Shown: piece after piece, positions 43,126-54,190 of the stretch
How the letters are laid out: each line of letters begins with the position of its first letter
Position numbering within the stretch: position 1 is the stretch's first letter
NCBI GenBank assembly: GCA_951799405.1
Contig: OX637339.1
Coordinates: 10,354,001 to 10,418,000 of the forward strand
Direction of reading: 5' to 3'
DNA from: Agapetus fuscipes
Taxonomy: Eukaryota > Arthropoda > Insecta > Trichoptera > Glossosomatidae
DNA: 64,000 nt
Notes under the pieces: generated by a model
What the model was told of the DNA's origin: nothing
Seen by the model: the letters and a program-made list of their open reading frames with translations, nothing else
The model's database searches: none
Made by a program: the position numbers and the translations under genes

Positions 43126-43418
43126 ATTCCATGCTGAGAGCTAAAAATCTTATCCCACAAATGATGTCAGAAATGATTTCCAGTTTCGGCGTTTACTTCG
43201 AAACCCAAAATACAATACCGGCAAGTTGTATTCAGCCTTCACAAGAAATGAGCATCAACATCCTCGGGAGCTGGGAAACCCCAACTTCAAATGAGTGGCT
43301 GGCGTCAGGCCGGTCTACTTACCTGAAAAATTAATAAAGGTTCGACTCACCACATGCGTTCTTTTCGGGGAGAACGTAGTATATAGTTACACTATATGTA
43401 CAGCTTAGTTGCGCTATT
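43126..43418 (+). mobile_element. SINE-A starting at the anticodon region
   Basis: Begins attccatgctgagagc with no A box; body and 3' end complete but diverged. Confidence 0.85.
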
Positions 43419-43426
43419 TCAGTAAA

Positions 43427-43790
43427 ATTATCCTCGATAAAACACTAATCAAACCTGTCCTTACAGATGCCTCCGTGACCTGGACACTGACTAAACATGA
43501 TGGGAATATATGGCGAAGAAGATGTAGCTCTAAATTTTATAACCTGTATCAAGACGTTGATGTGGTTCGACCAGTAAAAGTCAGCAGACTGCATTAGTTT
43601 GGTCTCATTCAGCGAGTTGACTATCGGAGAATGTAAAATATGGTTGTGATGACGGACCCAAAAGGGCGCAGGACAGTGAGAAGATACAGAATATTAAGGT
43701 GGCTGGACGGAGTGGTGGCAGACTGTCGTGCGGTAGAATTATGGCGCTGAATGTGGAAAGCGGTGGCTGCGGTTGATCAAGGAGGCCAAG
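43427..43790 (+). pseudogene. RTE-like LINE C-terminal region
   Basis: Broken frames read LIKPVLTDASVTWTLTKHD, FYNLYQDVDVVRPVKVSRL, DPKGRRTV and WLDGVVADCRAVELW. These match the RT thumb and tail pattern 'L..PVLTYGSE.WTLTK ... LYRD.DVV..IK..RLRW.GH ... GRPR.RWLDGV'. Stops and frameshifts are frequent. It starts directly after a SINE-A. Confidence 0.82.
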
Positions 43791-44270
43791 ACTCCCCCAA
43801 TTTATCGTACCATTGATGATGATAATGATTACGACGATGCTGCATGCTTAATTGTGTAGTTTAGATAGATAGTAGGCAACATGATAATTTTTAGAGAAAA
43901 ATCCCTTTACTTTGGTTTTGGTTTTCGAACAAATTGAAGACTACAACTGAGGTTAAATGTGTAGCTAATAAGAGTTAATTATAAATTAGTTTTTATTCTG
44001 CTCTGAGCACATGGGATTGGATTAGGCCTTTGTTTCTTCAGCCACTCAGACGTGATGCATTGTACTTTAGTTTGTCTAGACTGCACAATCAGACAACAAA
44101 CATTAGTATTCATTTCAACTTAATAATGATTGTTCTTGAAGTACAGTATACTAAATATAGTTATGTTTTTCGAATTCTTTCAGTTTTCTTGAATGAGGTC
44201 TGCACGTGAATTGACGTACAAAATTTGTTTTCACCGAGTTTGACAAGTCTGGGGTGGAAGTCTCGACGAA
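43791..44270. other. Unassigned
   Basis: gatgatgataatgat near 43815 may be the 3' tail of the preceding LINE. Nothing else. Confidence 0.4.
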
Positions 44271-44405
44271 CGTTGATACCGTTTCTATTTGAAGATAGGA
44301 CGGAATAAAAGATGGTGATCCATTTTATATGGAACAACCATCAGCTTTCAGGAACCGCCATGTTTTATTCTGTCCTATCTTCAAATACTTACGGTAAGAT
44401 CTTTT
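44271..44405. repeat. Inverted repeat, probable MITE
   Basis: Arms 44286-44314 and 44359-44387 match at 26 of 29 positions (tatttgaagataggac..). A weaker match continues outward. Confidence 0.7.
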
Positions 44406-44458
44406 GATCACCCCTTGATTTAAAGATTTTCACCCCTTGTATAGGGATTTATCTCTTA

Positions 44459-44587
44459 GGTCCGGTATTTTTAACCATAGCATAATGTGACTTTAAACTG
44501 AGAAAAAACCTACCCCCACGATTGACATAAGTGCGTCCTTTTCATTCTGTATAAAGTCGTTATGCTAACGTTGAAAATACCGGGCCC
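44459..44587. mobile_element. TA-flanked fold-back MITE
   Basis: 129 bp. ggtccggtatttttaac on the left mirrors gttgaaaataccgggccc on the right, arms ~38 bp, with TA at each edge (44457-44458, 44588-44589), suggesting Tc1/mariner-type mobilisation. Confidence 0.75.
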
Positions 44588-44589
44588 TA

Positions 44590-45149
44590 ATTTTGTTTGT
44601 CATTTTTTAACTATTAAGTATTAAAAATATATTTTTTTTGTCGAAACAATAATAAAAATAAATGGCCTGACCATAGATCAATGTCTAAATCAGGGTTGCC
44701 CGATGTTGTATTACGTTTTCCATGATAACATTATTTCATATAACTGGCCACACACACTATGCTGGGAGATTTTCAGGATGACTGGTCCCGTACACCGCAT
44801 TACCTCTGCTCCATTACACCAGACAAACATATCAATATGTTTTTTCTCAAATTCTAGACTGATTCAGCAGAGAATGTATATCAGGAGCGTGCACTGGGTA
44901 AAGGAAAATATCTATCATCAAAGTTGCTCAGATATATTATCATTAAGGATGGACCGATACACTAAAATTGAAGTTTTCTAAATAATACGTTCCATAAATA
45001 TTATGGTCTTAATTTGAAAGTGACATTAACGAAAGAAATCAGATGGGTTTATTGATTATTTATCTAAATTATAAAGTAAGAAAAATACATTAACTCAAAA
45101 GAATGTAGTCACAAACAACATTTTTTGGCCTTTTTTAATCACAGAATAA
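44590..45149. other. Unassigned
   Basis: Nothing recognised. Confidence 0.4.
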
Positions 45150-45888
45150 CGTAACGCAAAGCTATACATATAATGTAACTTCTTGCCTGCGTTATTCCCG
45201 AAAGAGTCGCATGTGGCGCTTCAGGACTCATTTTTAAAGGTAAGGGGGCTGGCTTCACGTCAAAAACTTCAGTTGAAATGAGGGTTTCCCAGCTCCTGAG
45301 TGGGCTGGTTCTCATTTCTTATGAAGATGATGATGGATGATTTTTTTCCTGTGGCGCCATTTAATGGTCCAGGACCATCTCAAGGGCGTCATGACTTCTG
45401 GAAAAAACAGTGTCTTCATTCCCTTTCTGAAGGTGATTGTAAGCTGGTTCGCACGAACACCGATGGGCAAATTGTTCCAGACAACCGGCCCGGCCACCGC
45501 AAAGCTCCTGTATGCAAAATTTGATGTTTTCGGTCTTTTGGGCACTATGACCTTGTTGACAGCAGTGAGGGCAGAGCGCAGTGATCGTTTTGAAGCCTTG
45601 TCGACAGAACATAGCTCAGCGAGACATGGGGGTGCCGTGCCGTTAAGGGCCCTATGTACAGTGAGACACAGCTTAAACTCTACCCTCTCTCGGACCTTAA
45701 GCCAGTGCAGCTCCCTCAGCGATGGCGAAATATGACAGCACTTTCCTTGTCTAAAAATTGCCCAGGCAGCAGGCCGAGTAAACCTTACCGATATTTCTTT
45801 TGGGTTTGAAGTAAGCACCGAAACAGGAAATCAATTCTGATATCCTCGGTGCGGGTTGAACCCTTGCTCACGGTGTGGAATGCAAGCA
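45150..45888 (-). mobile_element. SINE-A split by an L2-like LINE
   Basis: The 3' and middle part at 45150-45325 and the remaining body and head at 45771-45888 join cleanly at ..tgaag/gcygag... The head stops at tgcttgcattcc and continues into a SINE-B head. Confidence 0.87.
45326..45770 (-). pseudogene. L2-like LINE C-terminus and 3' end
   Basis: Reads LRELHWLKVRERVEFKLCLT, VHRALNGTAPPCLAEL, VPKRPKTSNFAYRSFAVAGP and VVWNNLP, the post-RT region of L2/CR1-group ORF2. It ends in the ggcgcc/gggcgtc inverted repeat and a cat-rich tail. An open frame of 168 codons starts in SINE-A sequence and runs into it, so that reading is chimeric. Confidence 0.88.
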
Positions 45889-45975
45889 TGGTATTTCTTG
45901 TGCTCCGCCGGGATTCGAACCCAAAACCTTCCATTCACGAGTCCGAAGCGTTACCACTAGACTTCGGAACGGCAT
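45889..45975 (-). mobile_element. SINE-B head fused to SINE-A
   Basis: Clear head on the minus strand: tctagtggtaacgcttcgga and gggttcgaatcccggcggag. In minus orientation it replaces the first half of the SINE-A head. Confidence 0.85.
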
Positions 45976-46631
45976 ATTTAGTAGAATATTCAGTATTTTT
46001 TTTGATATCCATCACATATTTTCGTTTATTGTGTGATGGGTGCAAAAAGGCGCCAATGGTGACTGCCACGGAACAAGTTAATTGTGTGAAAAAAATGTGA
46101 CGTCATTCGGCCGGTTTGCAAGCCAAAAGGCAAACAATATTTTGTTATTGGTTGCAAAGGACTGTAGTCTCAAACATACGTGTGCTCTTTGCCTGGCGAG
46201 AAAAAAGTCTACGTTCAAATTGTCGTCTATTCCCGGTGAATGTTTCTTTCATTTTGTGAATAATCCGAATCTAGGCTTGTTTTACTCCGATTTTCTATAA
46301 ATTCAATGAAAATTTAAGAAAGCACAATAAAATCATGCATGCAAATCCAAAAAGAAAATTCTCCATTATGCCTATTTTTCTTGTATCGACCCCTTATGCA
46401 CCCGGTCTGATATAATTTGAATAACACAGCTGATTTTCAAGATACGCCCTTGGCTGGCTGGTGCGTTTTACGACCCAAAGTCACGCCACTGCTCTCCCAT
46501 ATTTGTTTTTAAATAATTTCAGAAAAAAAGCATTTCAAAATTAGCATAAACACCAAACCAAGCGAGTGCAATGAACATATCATGGGAATGCTATCGTGAT
46601 TCATTTTGTTTGAAAACAACATTTGAAAATT
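45976..46631. other. Unassigned; RepH copy at 46105-46215
   Basis: RepH: ttcggccggtttgc, caaaaggcaaacaatatttt, ggttgcaaaggact and tggcgagaaaaaag. The rest is unassigned. Confidence 0.5.
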
Positions 46632-46773
46632 ATCATAAAAATAAGTTTTCTATAAAAAATAAATACACCAACCATTTCTTTTTACAATAAAGTGGTAGGT
46701 ACATCATAAAAATAAGTTTTCTATAAAAAATAAATACACCAACCATTTCTTTTTACAATAAAGTGGTAGGTAC
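46632..46773 (+). repeat. 71-bp tandem duplication
   Basis: atcataaaaataagttttct starts identical units at 46632 and 46703, each ending gtggtaggtac. Confidence 0.96.
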
Positions 46774-47190
46774 ATTTATAGGGTAAATTATTTATTTGTT
46801 GTCAAAATCATTTATTTCATGGCGATATTAAGTGTTCAAGAAGACAAACGAAAAGTTTTTTTTTTAAATTTGGAACGTTTTTTTTTTTATATTCACAGGT
46901 AGGTATATTCATAAATGCTTTTATTTATTTGTTTTTTTTTTTAATGGCAATACTGAAAGAAATATATGTCCACATTTTAAATTTGGAACATTTTATCTTT
47001 ACGCAGGTAGGTATTTTTGTATGATAAATTATTATAATATATCAGTCAAAATTCTTTATTCCGATAGCAACACCAACAGTTTGATTCGAGACAATCTGGA
47101 TTCAAGGTCAAGCAAATCAGATGTCAAATTTTAAATTTGGAATCCTTGATACATTTGTGGTAGGTACATTTTTCCGTATGGAAAACTGAT
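46774..47190 (+). repeat. Degenerate tandem array
   Basis: Three units, ~115-155 bp apart, each with taaatttggaa followed by ..ggtaggta (46862, 46976, 47128). T-runs are long. Confidence 0.55.
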
Positions 47191-47226
47191 TTCCTTTGAT
47201 ACTAATATTAAATTATTATGTTAAAT

Positions 47227-47345
47227 TGAGTTTTGGGTACTTATTTTGTTAGTACACATGCGGCAAGTATAGATAATTGCGAACTATCACGAACGTATCT
47301 CCTTGTGGGCATACATTTTATTTACAGTTGCACAGGTATTATATC
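47227..47345 (+). mobile_element. LD, central fragment
   Basis: gtacacatgcggcaagtata ... ccttgtgggcatacatttta. Confidence 0.65.
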
Positions 47346-47825
47346 CCCCTATCCCCCTATAATATAAAATGCAACGGCCTCCCCATACAAAATAATTGTG
47401 CGTTAATGGATGACAAACTGAAGAACTCCTGAACAGATGCACGTCATATTCACAACAAATATTGTTCAGGACTTGGGATGTGCTTCCTCATCATTAATAG
47501 ATTTTTAATTGTTGTTTTTTAAATAAATAAACATGATCAATCACAACACCTTTTTATGTAAAACCTATGCGAGAAACAAAACTCATTTTGACATTCGAAT
47601 TTCGAATAAATTGCCAACACTTCAACATACGCTTCAAAGTTGCCATACAAGTCGATTCTTTTTCGTTTGAATTCCGTTGAGTACCTACCTATATTCTTTA
47701 TTTATTTCAAAATTATACTTCAACCAGTTATAACATGTATTTTTTAGAAATAATGACGATCGATTAGGTCAACTTTTTATATGAAACCATACTTATTGCG
47801 GCATTTAATTTTTTTTAAGTATTAT
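47346..47825. other. Unassigned
   Basis: Nothing recognised. Confidence 0.4.
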
Positions 47826-50335
47826 TATAATATACAATCTAAGTTGCATAGACGCATTAACATTTATAATTCATATTCAATGCACTACTTCACGGAGACA
47901 CGAGTGAGTTTGCGCTTACAAATGCTGCATGTGTATTTACAAATAAAAAATTTCAGCCTCTCATGACCATAAGCCCTGCAACTTTTGCTGACCTTTTCAG
48001 AAACAGGGGACACATTTGTTAAGTAAACCCATTTATGCGATATGGGTGGTAAGCCTCATACTAACCCTTAAGTCAAGGAATTTGATTCAACAACGTTAAA
48101 TTTAATTTATAATCTAAATTTGCAAAAAAAGTTATTTGATGATTCAAATTGAATGCACGCGCACAAACTGGCAAATGTCATTTCACGTTAACATATAGTT
48201 GTGGCGCTTGATTTTTTATAAATATTAGAATATATAATCTAAGTTGCACAGATACAATAACTTTTATAATTCATATTCAATGCATGCCCCCCTGGAGACA
48301 CGAGTGGGTTCGCACTTATAAATGCTGCATGTGAACTTACAAATTAAAATTAAGGCCTCTAATGAACATAAGCCCTGCAACTTTTGCCAACCTTTTCAAA
48401 AACAGGGGAAACATTTGTCAAGTGAACCATTTTTTGCGATCTGGGTATTCAAGCTCATACTTCCCTATCCGTCAAGGATTTGAGTTTAAAAAATCCTTCA
48501 ACAACGTTAAATTTAATTTATAATCTAAATTTGCAAAAAAAGTTATTTGATGATTCAAATTGAATGCACGCCCACAAACTGGCAAATGTCATTTCACGTT
48601 AACATATAGTTGTGGCGCTTGATTTTTTAAAAATATTAGAATATATAATCTAAGTTGCACAGATACAATAACTTTTATAATTCATATTCAATGCATGCCC
48701 CCCTGGAGACACGAGTGGGTTCGCACTTATAAATGCTGCATGTGAACTTACAAATTAAACTTAAGGCCTGTAATGAACATGAGCCCTGCAACTTTTGCCA
48801 CCCTTTTCAAAAACAGGGGAAACATTTTTCAAATGAACCATTTTTTGCAATAATATGGGTATTCAGGCTCATACTAACCTATAAGTCAAGGAATTTCTAA
48901 TCTAATCTAAGCTGCAAGGATATATATCATTTAAGATTTATATTCAATGCATTCCCACAAGCAGACATGTATAATTTCGCGCTGGCACATGCCGCATGTG
49001 GACCTACATTATAAAAACCCAATCTCAAATGAACATAAGCCCTGCAACTCTTGCCATCCTTCCCTGAAACAGGGGTGAAATTGGCAAAGTGAACCATTTT
49101 TCACAGTATGGTGGTCAGCCGCATACCAACCTATAAGTCAAGGATTTGAGTTTGAAAAATCCTTAAACAACGTTAATCTTAATTTATCATCTAAAGTTGC
49201 AAAAAAACTTATTTGATGATTCAAATTAAATGCACACCCATAAGCTGGCAAATGTCATTTCACGTTAACATATAATTGTGGCACTTGATGTTTTTAATAT
49301 TAGAATATAAATCTAAGTTGCATAGATACATTTTATAATTCATATTCAATGCATGCTTACATGGAGACACGAGTGAGTTCCCGCTTAGAAATGCTGCATG
49401 TGAACTTACAAATTTAAATGAAGGCCTCTAATGCACATAAGCTCTGCAACTTTTACCGACCTTTTCAGAAACAGGGGGAACATTAGTTAAGTGAACCCAT
49501 TTATGCAATATGGGTGGTAAGCCTCATACTAACCCTTAAGTCAAGGAATTTGATTCAACAACGTTAAATTTAATTTATAATCTAAATTTGCAAAAAAAGT
49601 TATTTGATGATTCAAATTGAATGCACGCGCACAAACTGGCAAATGTCATTTCACGTTAACATATAGTTGTGGCGCTTGATTTTTTATAAATATTAGAATA
49701 TATAATCTAAGTTGCACAGATACAATAACTTTTATAATTCATATTCAATGCATGCCCCCAAGCAGACATGAGTGAGTTTGCGCTTACAAATGCTGCATGT
49801 GTAACTACAAATAAAAATTTCAGCCTCTCATGACCATAAGCCATGCAACTTTTGCCGACCTATTCAGAAATAGGGGGAACATTAGTTAAGTGAACCCATT
49901 TATGCGATATGGGTGGTAAGCCTCATACTAACCCTTAGGTCAAGGAATTTGGGTTTGGAAAATCCTTAAACAACGGTTATCTTAATTTATAATCTTAAGT
50001 TGCAAAAAGAGTTTTGATGATTCAAATACAATGCACACCCACAAGCTGGCAAATGTCTTTTCACGCTAACATATAATTGTGGCACTTGATGTTTTTAATT
50101 TTTGAATATAAATCTATGTTGCATACATGCATTTTATAATTCATATTGAATGGATGCCCCCAAGCAGACATGAGTGAGTTTGCGCTTACAAACGCTGCAT
50201 GTGCAATTATTACAAATAAAAATTTCAGCCTCTCTTGACCATAAGCCCTGCAATTTTGCCGAACTTTTCAGGAACAGAGAAACATTCGTTCAGTGAACAT
50301 TTTTTTAGGTATGGGAGGTCAGCCTCATACCTCAT
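47826..50335 (-). repeat. LD-derived tandem array, ~411-bp composite unit
   Basis: The first LD-like half-unit (47826-48090) is followed by units starting caacgttaa at 48091, 48502, 49168, 49559 and 49971. Each unit is a truncated LD (ttgcaaaaa..gttatttgatgattcaaa) followed by a fuller LD (agttgcacagatac ... ccctgcaacttttgcc). Spacings are 411, 666, 391 and 412 bp; the 666 includes a separate young LD. Confidence 0.9.
48898..49152 (-). mobile_element. Young LD inserted in the array
   Basis: Close to consensus (gaacataagccctgcaactc, gaaacaggggtgaaattgg), unlike the divergent array units. It enters exactly at the caaggaattt edge between units. Confidence 0.88.
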
Positions 50336-50517
50336 GCTTCATACAAGAATTTTAGAACATGAAAGAACTAAATAACCCTTTTACCGCAATTTTTTTTCAA
50401 ATTACTTCTTAAAGCATTTAATTACTATGAAGGAGGTGTGAGGAAAAATTATTGCGAAGCCAGACTCACTCTGCCCGAAGGGCCTAGCAGACAACCGTGC
50501 GCAGCACGGTCAGTCTG
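50336..50517. other. Hairpin-rich patch
   Basis: gcgaagccagactcactctg, then accgtgcgcagcacggt, an inverted repeat. A related gcgaagccggact patch is at 60315. Confidence 0.45.
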
Positions 50518-50740
50518 CTAGTTAACATTTAAAATTCACATTAAATGCATTCTCATAAGCAGACACGTAAAAGTTCGCGCTTACACATGCCGCATGTGAA
50601 CTTCCAACATGAAACCCCAATTCTCAAATGAACATTAGTCCTGCAACTCTGGACAACGTTCCCTGAAACAGGGGTGACATTGGCAAAGTGAACATTTTTT
50701 TACAGTACCTACGGGTGGTCAGCCTTACACCAACCTATAT
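50518..50740 (-). mobile_element. LD copy
   Basis: gcattctcataagcagacac, gccgcatgtgaacttcc, ggggtgacattggcaaagtg; the tail tip is missing. Confidence 0.88.
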
Positions 50741-51336
50741 TTATAGTTTATGTAAATCAGTCAAAGTAATGTTATTATTATTTAAAACTTTCGACAGGTT
50801 TCGATAAATAAATTCATTCCTTTTCCTTTTGTATATGTTCAACATACAATTTAAAATTAACCATTGCCTCTGGCCCACATCCATATAAAGCAACACAACA
50901 CGACCGCGCATGCTGCTCCTGGGACGGGATACTAAAACATAAAAATGTTGGCGTAATAATGGTGATTTATTAATAAACAATAATTGATTGTTGGTTCATC
51001 CCTGTTATTATTTGTTATGAATTATTAATCCCCGCCTGAGGCTTATATACCCAACCAAACAGGGTTGTCCCAATGCACATTAATTAAAAGTATATATTTT
51101 TTCTCGGCTGGCAAACGTCACAGGTCTATGCGGCAAGGGTTCTTAGCAACATAAACATAATAAAAGTGTTCTCTAGCTATCCGGTCATGTGACGTCACTT
51201 TTTTGTTGTTTCTGAGATTCGTTTACGTTTTCATCAGTTCAGCGAATATTTTTTATACTAAGTATAGCTTAATGGACTCGGGACAGTTTTTGGCATGAAT
51301 GTTTAAAATTTACGTTTTTCACAGTGGGCTATCGCA
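50741..51336. other. Unassigned; RepH copy (minus) at 51100-51200
   Basis: tttttctcggctggcaaacg ... ggttcttagcaacataaaca corresponds to RepH reversed. Confidence 0.5.
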
Positions 51337-51640
51337 AAACAACTAAGCTTCACGTATAGCACAGCTTCTAACCGCGTTGTCCACGAAGGGGTCACTTGTG
51401 GCGTATGGAACTTATTTAGCCAGTCTAACAACAACGACTTCAGTTGAAGTGGGAGTTTCCCAGCTCCCGTGGAGGCTGTTTCTCATTTTTCGTAAAGACT
51501 GAGTAAACCTTGCAGGTATTTTATTTTCATTTTGAAATAAACACCGAAATGGGAAATCATTTCTGACACTGTTGGGGGAATCGCACTCTAGCTCTCGGCA
51601 TGGAATACAAGTGTTTTACCGATTGAGCTATCCACCGGAC
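51337..51640 (-). mobile_element. SINE-A, near full length, diverged
   Basis: Head gtccggtggatagctcaatc on the minus strand; body and 3' end complete, cttacctg box lost. Confidence 0.86.
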
Positions 51641-51689
51641 ATCAATATAACAATGTAATACCTAATAATGTATGTCTATCTATCTATCA

Positions 51690-51916
51690 ATAATCTAAGT
51701 TGCAAGGATATATTAACATTTAAAGCTCTCAAATGCATGCGCACAATCAAACACGTGTAGTTCGCGCTTACAAATGCTGAATGTCTACTTACAAAAAAAA
51801 TCCAAACCTCAAATGAACATAAGCCGTTCAACTTTTGCCAACATTCCCTGACACATGGGTGACATTGGCAAAGTGAAACATTTTTTACAGTATGGGTGGT
51901 CAGCCTCATACCCTAG
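51690..51916 (-). mobile_element. LD copy
   Basis: Preceded by a tctatctatc run; central words and gtgggtggtcagcctcata-type end present. Confidence 0.87.
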
Positions 51917-52250
51917 GAAAAAACAACGCAAAAAATAGAACGTTTACAAAATAGGTCCAACAAAAAGTGTTTGATTTTTCATTTGTAAATAAAACGTGGC
52001 AACCCTGTCCTTAGTACCGGAGTGAACTATCTTTAGGGCTTCAAGACAAATGTTCAGTAATTATCAGGAGCGTACCAATAACAGTATTACTATCAAATAA
52101 TAATAATAATAATATTGTTATTACTATATGAACGATCTCTGCAATGGACCTGGGGGCTGGCTGACGTCACAGAGACCTGACTGCCCTCCAGCCTATTAAT
52201 TGCATCACTACATCACGTAGTGCTACAACAAATAGCATTGATTGCATCTC
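51917..52250. other. Unassigned
   Basis: A short (aat)n near 52095; nothing else. Confidence 0.4.
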
Positions 52251-52318
52251 GCAACTAAAAAAACGCAAATAAGCTGTACATATAGTGCATATTCCTACCA
52301 CGTTGCTCTCACCTGAGA
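52251..52318 (-). mobile_element. SINE-A, 3' tip
   Basis: acgcaaataagctgtacata and ctaccacgttgctctcacc on the + strand. Confidence 0.7.
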
Positions 52319-52334
52319 AAGCTCAAATCTAAGT

Positions 52335-52574
52335 CTAAATCTAAGCTGCAAAGATATATATCATTTAAGATTCATATGAAACGCATTTCCACAAGCAGAC
52401 ATGTATAAGTTTGCGCTAACACATATGCCGCATATGGACCTACAATATAAAAACCCAATCTCAAATGAATACAAGCCCTGCAACTCTTGCCGAACTTCCC
52501 TGAAACAGGGGTGACATTGGCAGAGCGAACAATTTTTTACGGTATGGGTGGTCAGCATCATATCAACCATAACT
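52335..52574 (-). mobile_element. LD copy
   Basis: Head to tail with the next copy; gcatttccacaagcagacat and gtatgggtggtcagcatcat. Confidence 0.88.
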
Positions 52575-52590
52575 TATACCATTATTATGA

Positions 52591-52839
52591 TCTATAATCT
52601 ATAGTCTAAGTTGCAAGGATATATTCATTAAAAGCTCTCAGATGTATGCCCACAAACCAACACGTGTAGTTCGCGCTTACAAATGCTGAATGCGTACTTA
52701 CAAATAAAATCCAAACCTCAAATGAACATAAGCCCCACAACTTTTGCCGACCTTCCCTGAAACAGGGGTGACATTGGCAAAGTGAACCATTTTTTACAGT
52801 ATGGGTGGTCAGCCTCATACCAGCCTATAAGTCAAGGAA
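52591..52839 (-). mobile_element. LD copy, same subtype as 51.7 kb
   Basis: Shares aaagctctcagatg.atgc and acaaatgctgaatg variants with the 51690 copy and with 21.5 kb. Confidence 0.9.
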
Positions 52840-52872
52840 TATGATACGAAATGATAATAAACATAATAATGA

Positions 52873-53137
52873 TATAAGGATGATTTATTTAGTGAGACAC
52901 CTCACGAGCCCTCTGCGAGCTTGGTCGTTGCTGAAGAAAGCGCCAATTCTAAAGCAAGACCCAGTTGCTGTAAAGCTGGATGGACCTTTGGTGAACTTCT
53001 AAGGGTAAAGGTATATAATGTTTTAAACACAGCGAATAGCATGTTTGAAAATATAAATGGTATATTTGTTGTGCTCCACCGGGAGTCGAACCCACAACCT
53101 TCTGAAGCGTTACCACTAGACTACAGACAGGTCATGA
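52873..53137 (-). mobile_element. SINE-B, full length
   Basis: On the minus strand: head with tctagtggtaacgcttcaga, B box gggttcgactcccgg, aatataccatttatattttc, the ggtccatccagctttacagc body and the aaataaatcatcct end. Confidence 0.88.
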
Positions 53138-53267
53138 TAACGGTGGTATCTTCATTTTTCATTCCTACAGTGTATCTTCGCTGTTCAACCATTACTCATG
53201 CATCATTGCATCCAGTACAACACAATTTTTACTTTCTCTACTCCCAAGTATACAACATTAAAATAAA

Positions 53268-53395
53268 CTTCCGTTAATCGCGTGAAATAAAAGATGTGTG
53301 GAATATAGGACTGCACTCCTTGTGAGTGGTTTAGTTTTCATACATTTTATCGAGGGGAGTTTACGCAATGCTTTAGTAAAGGGTACAGTGCACGT
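53268..53395. mobile_element. FB1 fold-back MITE, left arm worn
   Basis: ttaatcgcgtgaaat on the left; right arm attttatcgaggggagttta followed by cgcaatg; core actccttgtgagtg. Confidence 0.68.
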
Positions 53396-53930
53396 TCGCG
53401 ATGTAACATCGCTCCTTTTCCTTTTTACCTTCTCGTCTCATACGACTGAGCTTTCTTGTAAAATTCCAATGCACTCAAATTTAAAGCAGAACCACCTACA
53501 TGCAGGTCACTGGTCTAAAGTTTCCAAGTACACTGTTACTGGTACTGTATCCTGCCGCAGTTCCACAAGGGGTGGCCGGTACCTTCGCAGATGAGTCTCA
53601 ACTTCTTTCTGTCCTTCATATTGTTATGTAAATGACAAGTGCTATAAATGTTAGGTAGGTATGTAGGTAGGTGTAGTATAGTGGAAATAATTATTAAAGG
53701 TACCTATGCCAAAGAAATCATAATCACTATGTACCTACTCGAAGCTTTTGGAGCGTTGGAGAGGGTTCTAGCAAATTGGCTTCTAGAGACTACTGTCTTT
53801 AAAAGTATATAAGGCGCAAGTCGCCGGCAGGTGAGGTAGTTGATATACGTCGCTTTGCTTCTGAACCAGAAAGACATTGTAAAGTGAAGACCAGTCATCT
53901 CTTCAACATTCATCACTTTCCTCAAACACA
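53396..53930. other. Unassigned
   Basis: Nothing recognised apart from a taggtaggta run near 53653. Confidence 0.4.
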
Positions 53931-54190
53931 CTAATCTAATCTAATCAAATCTAAGTTGCAAAGATATGTTACATTGGAGATTCACATTACATGCATTCTT
54001 ACAACCAGACATGTACAAGTTTGCGCTTGCACATGCCTCATGTGAGCCCACAACATAAAAACCAAATCTCAAATGGACATACACCCTGCAACTCTTGCCG
54101 TCCTTCTCTGTAACAGGGGTGACATTGGCAAAGTGAACCATTTTTACAGCATGGGTGGTCTGCCGCATACCAACCTATAAGTCAAGGAAC
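53931..54190 (-). mobile_element. LD as the 3' end of an LD-LINE
   Basis: Contiguous and co-oriented with the LINE coding tail that follows; (GATTA)n tail at the + strand left edge. Near-identical to 20.66-20.91 kb. Confidence 0.92.

Noticed and set aside
45312..45818. 168-codon minus-strand ORF as a gene
   Set aside because: Begins in SINE-A and continues in LINE C-terminal coding; a chimeric reading.
47826..50335. CRISPR-like or satellite centromere array
   Set aside because: Units are ~411-bp LD derivatives without short direct repeats/unique spacers, and only about five units are present.
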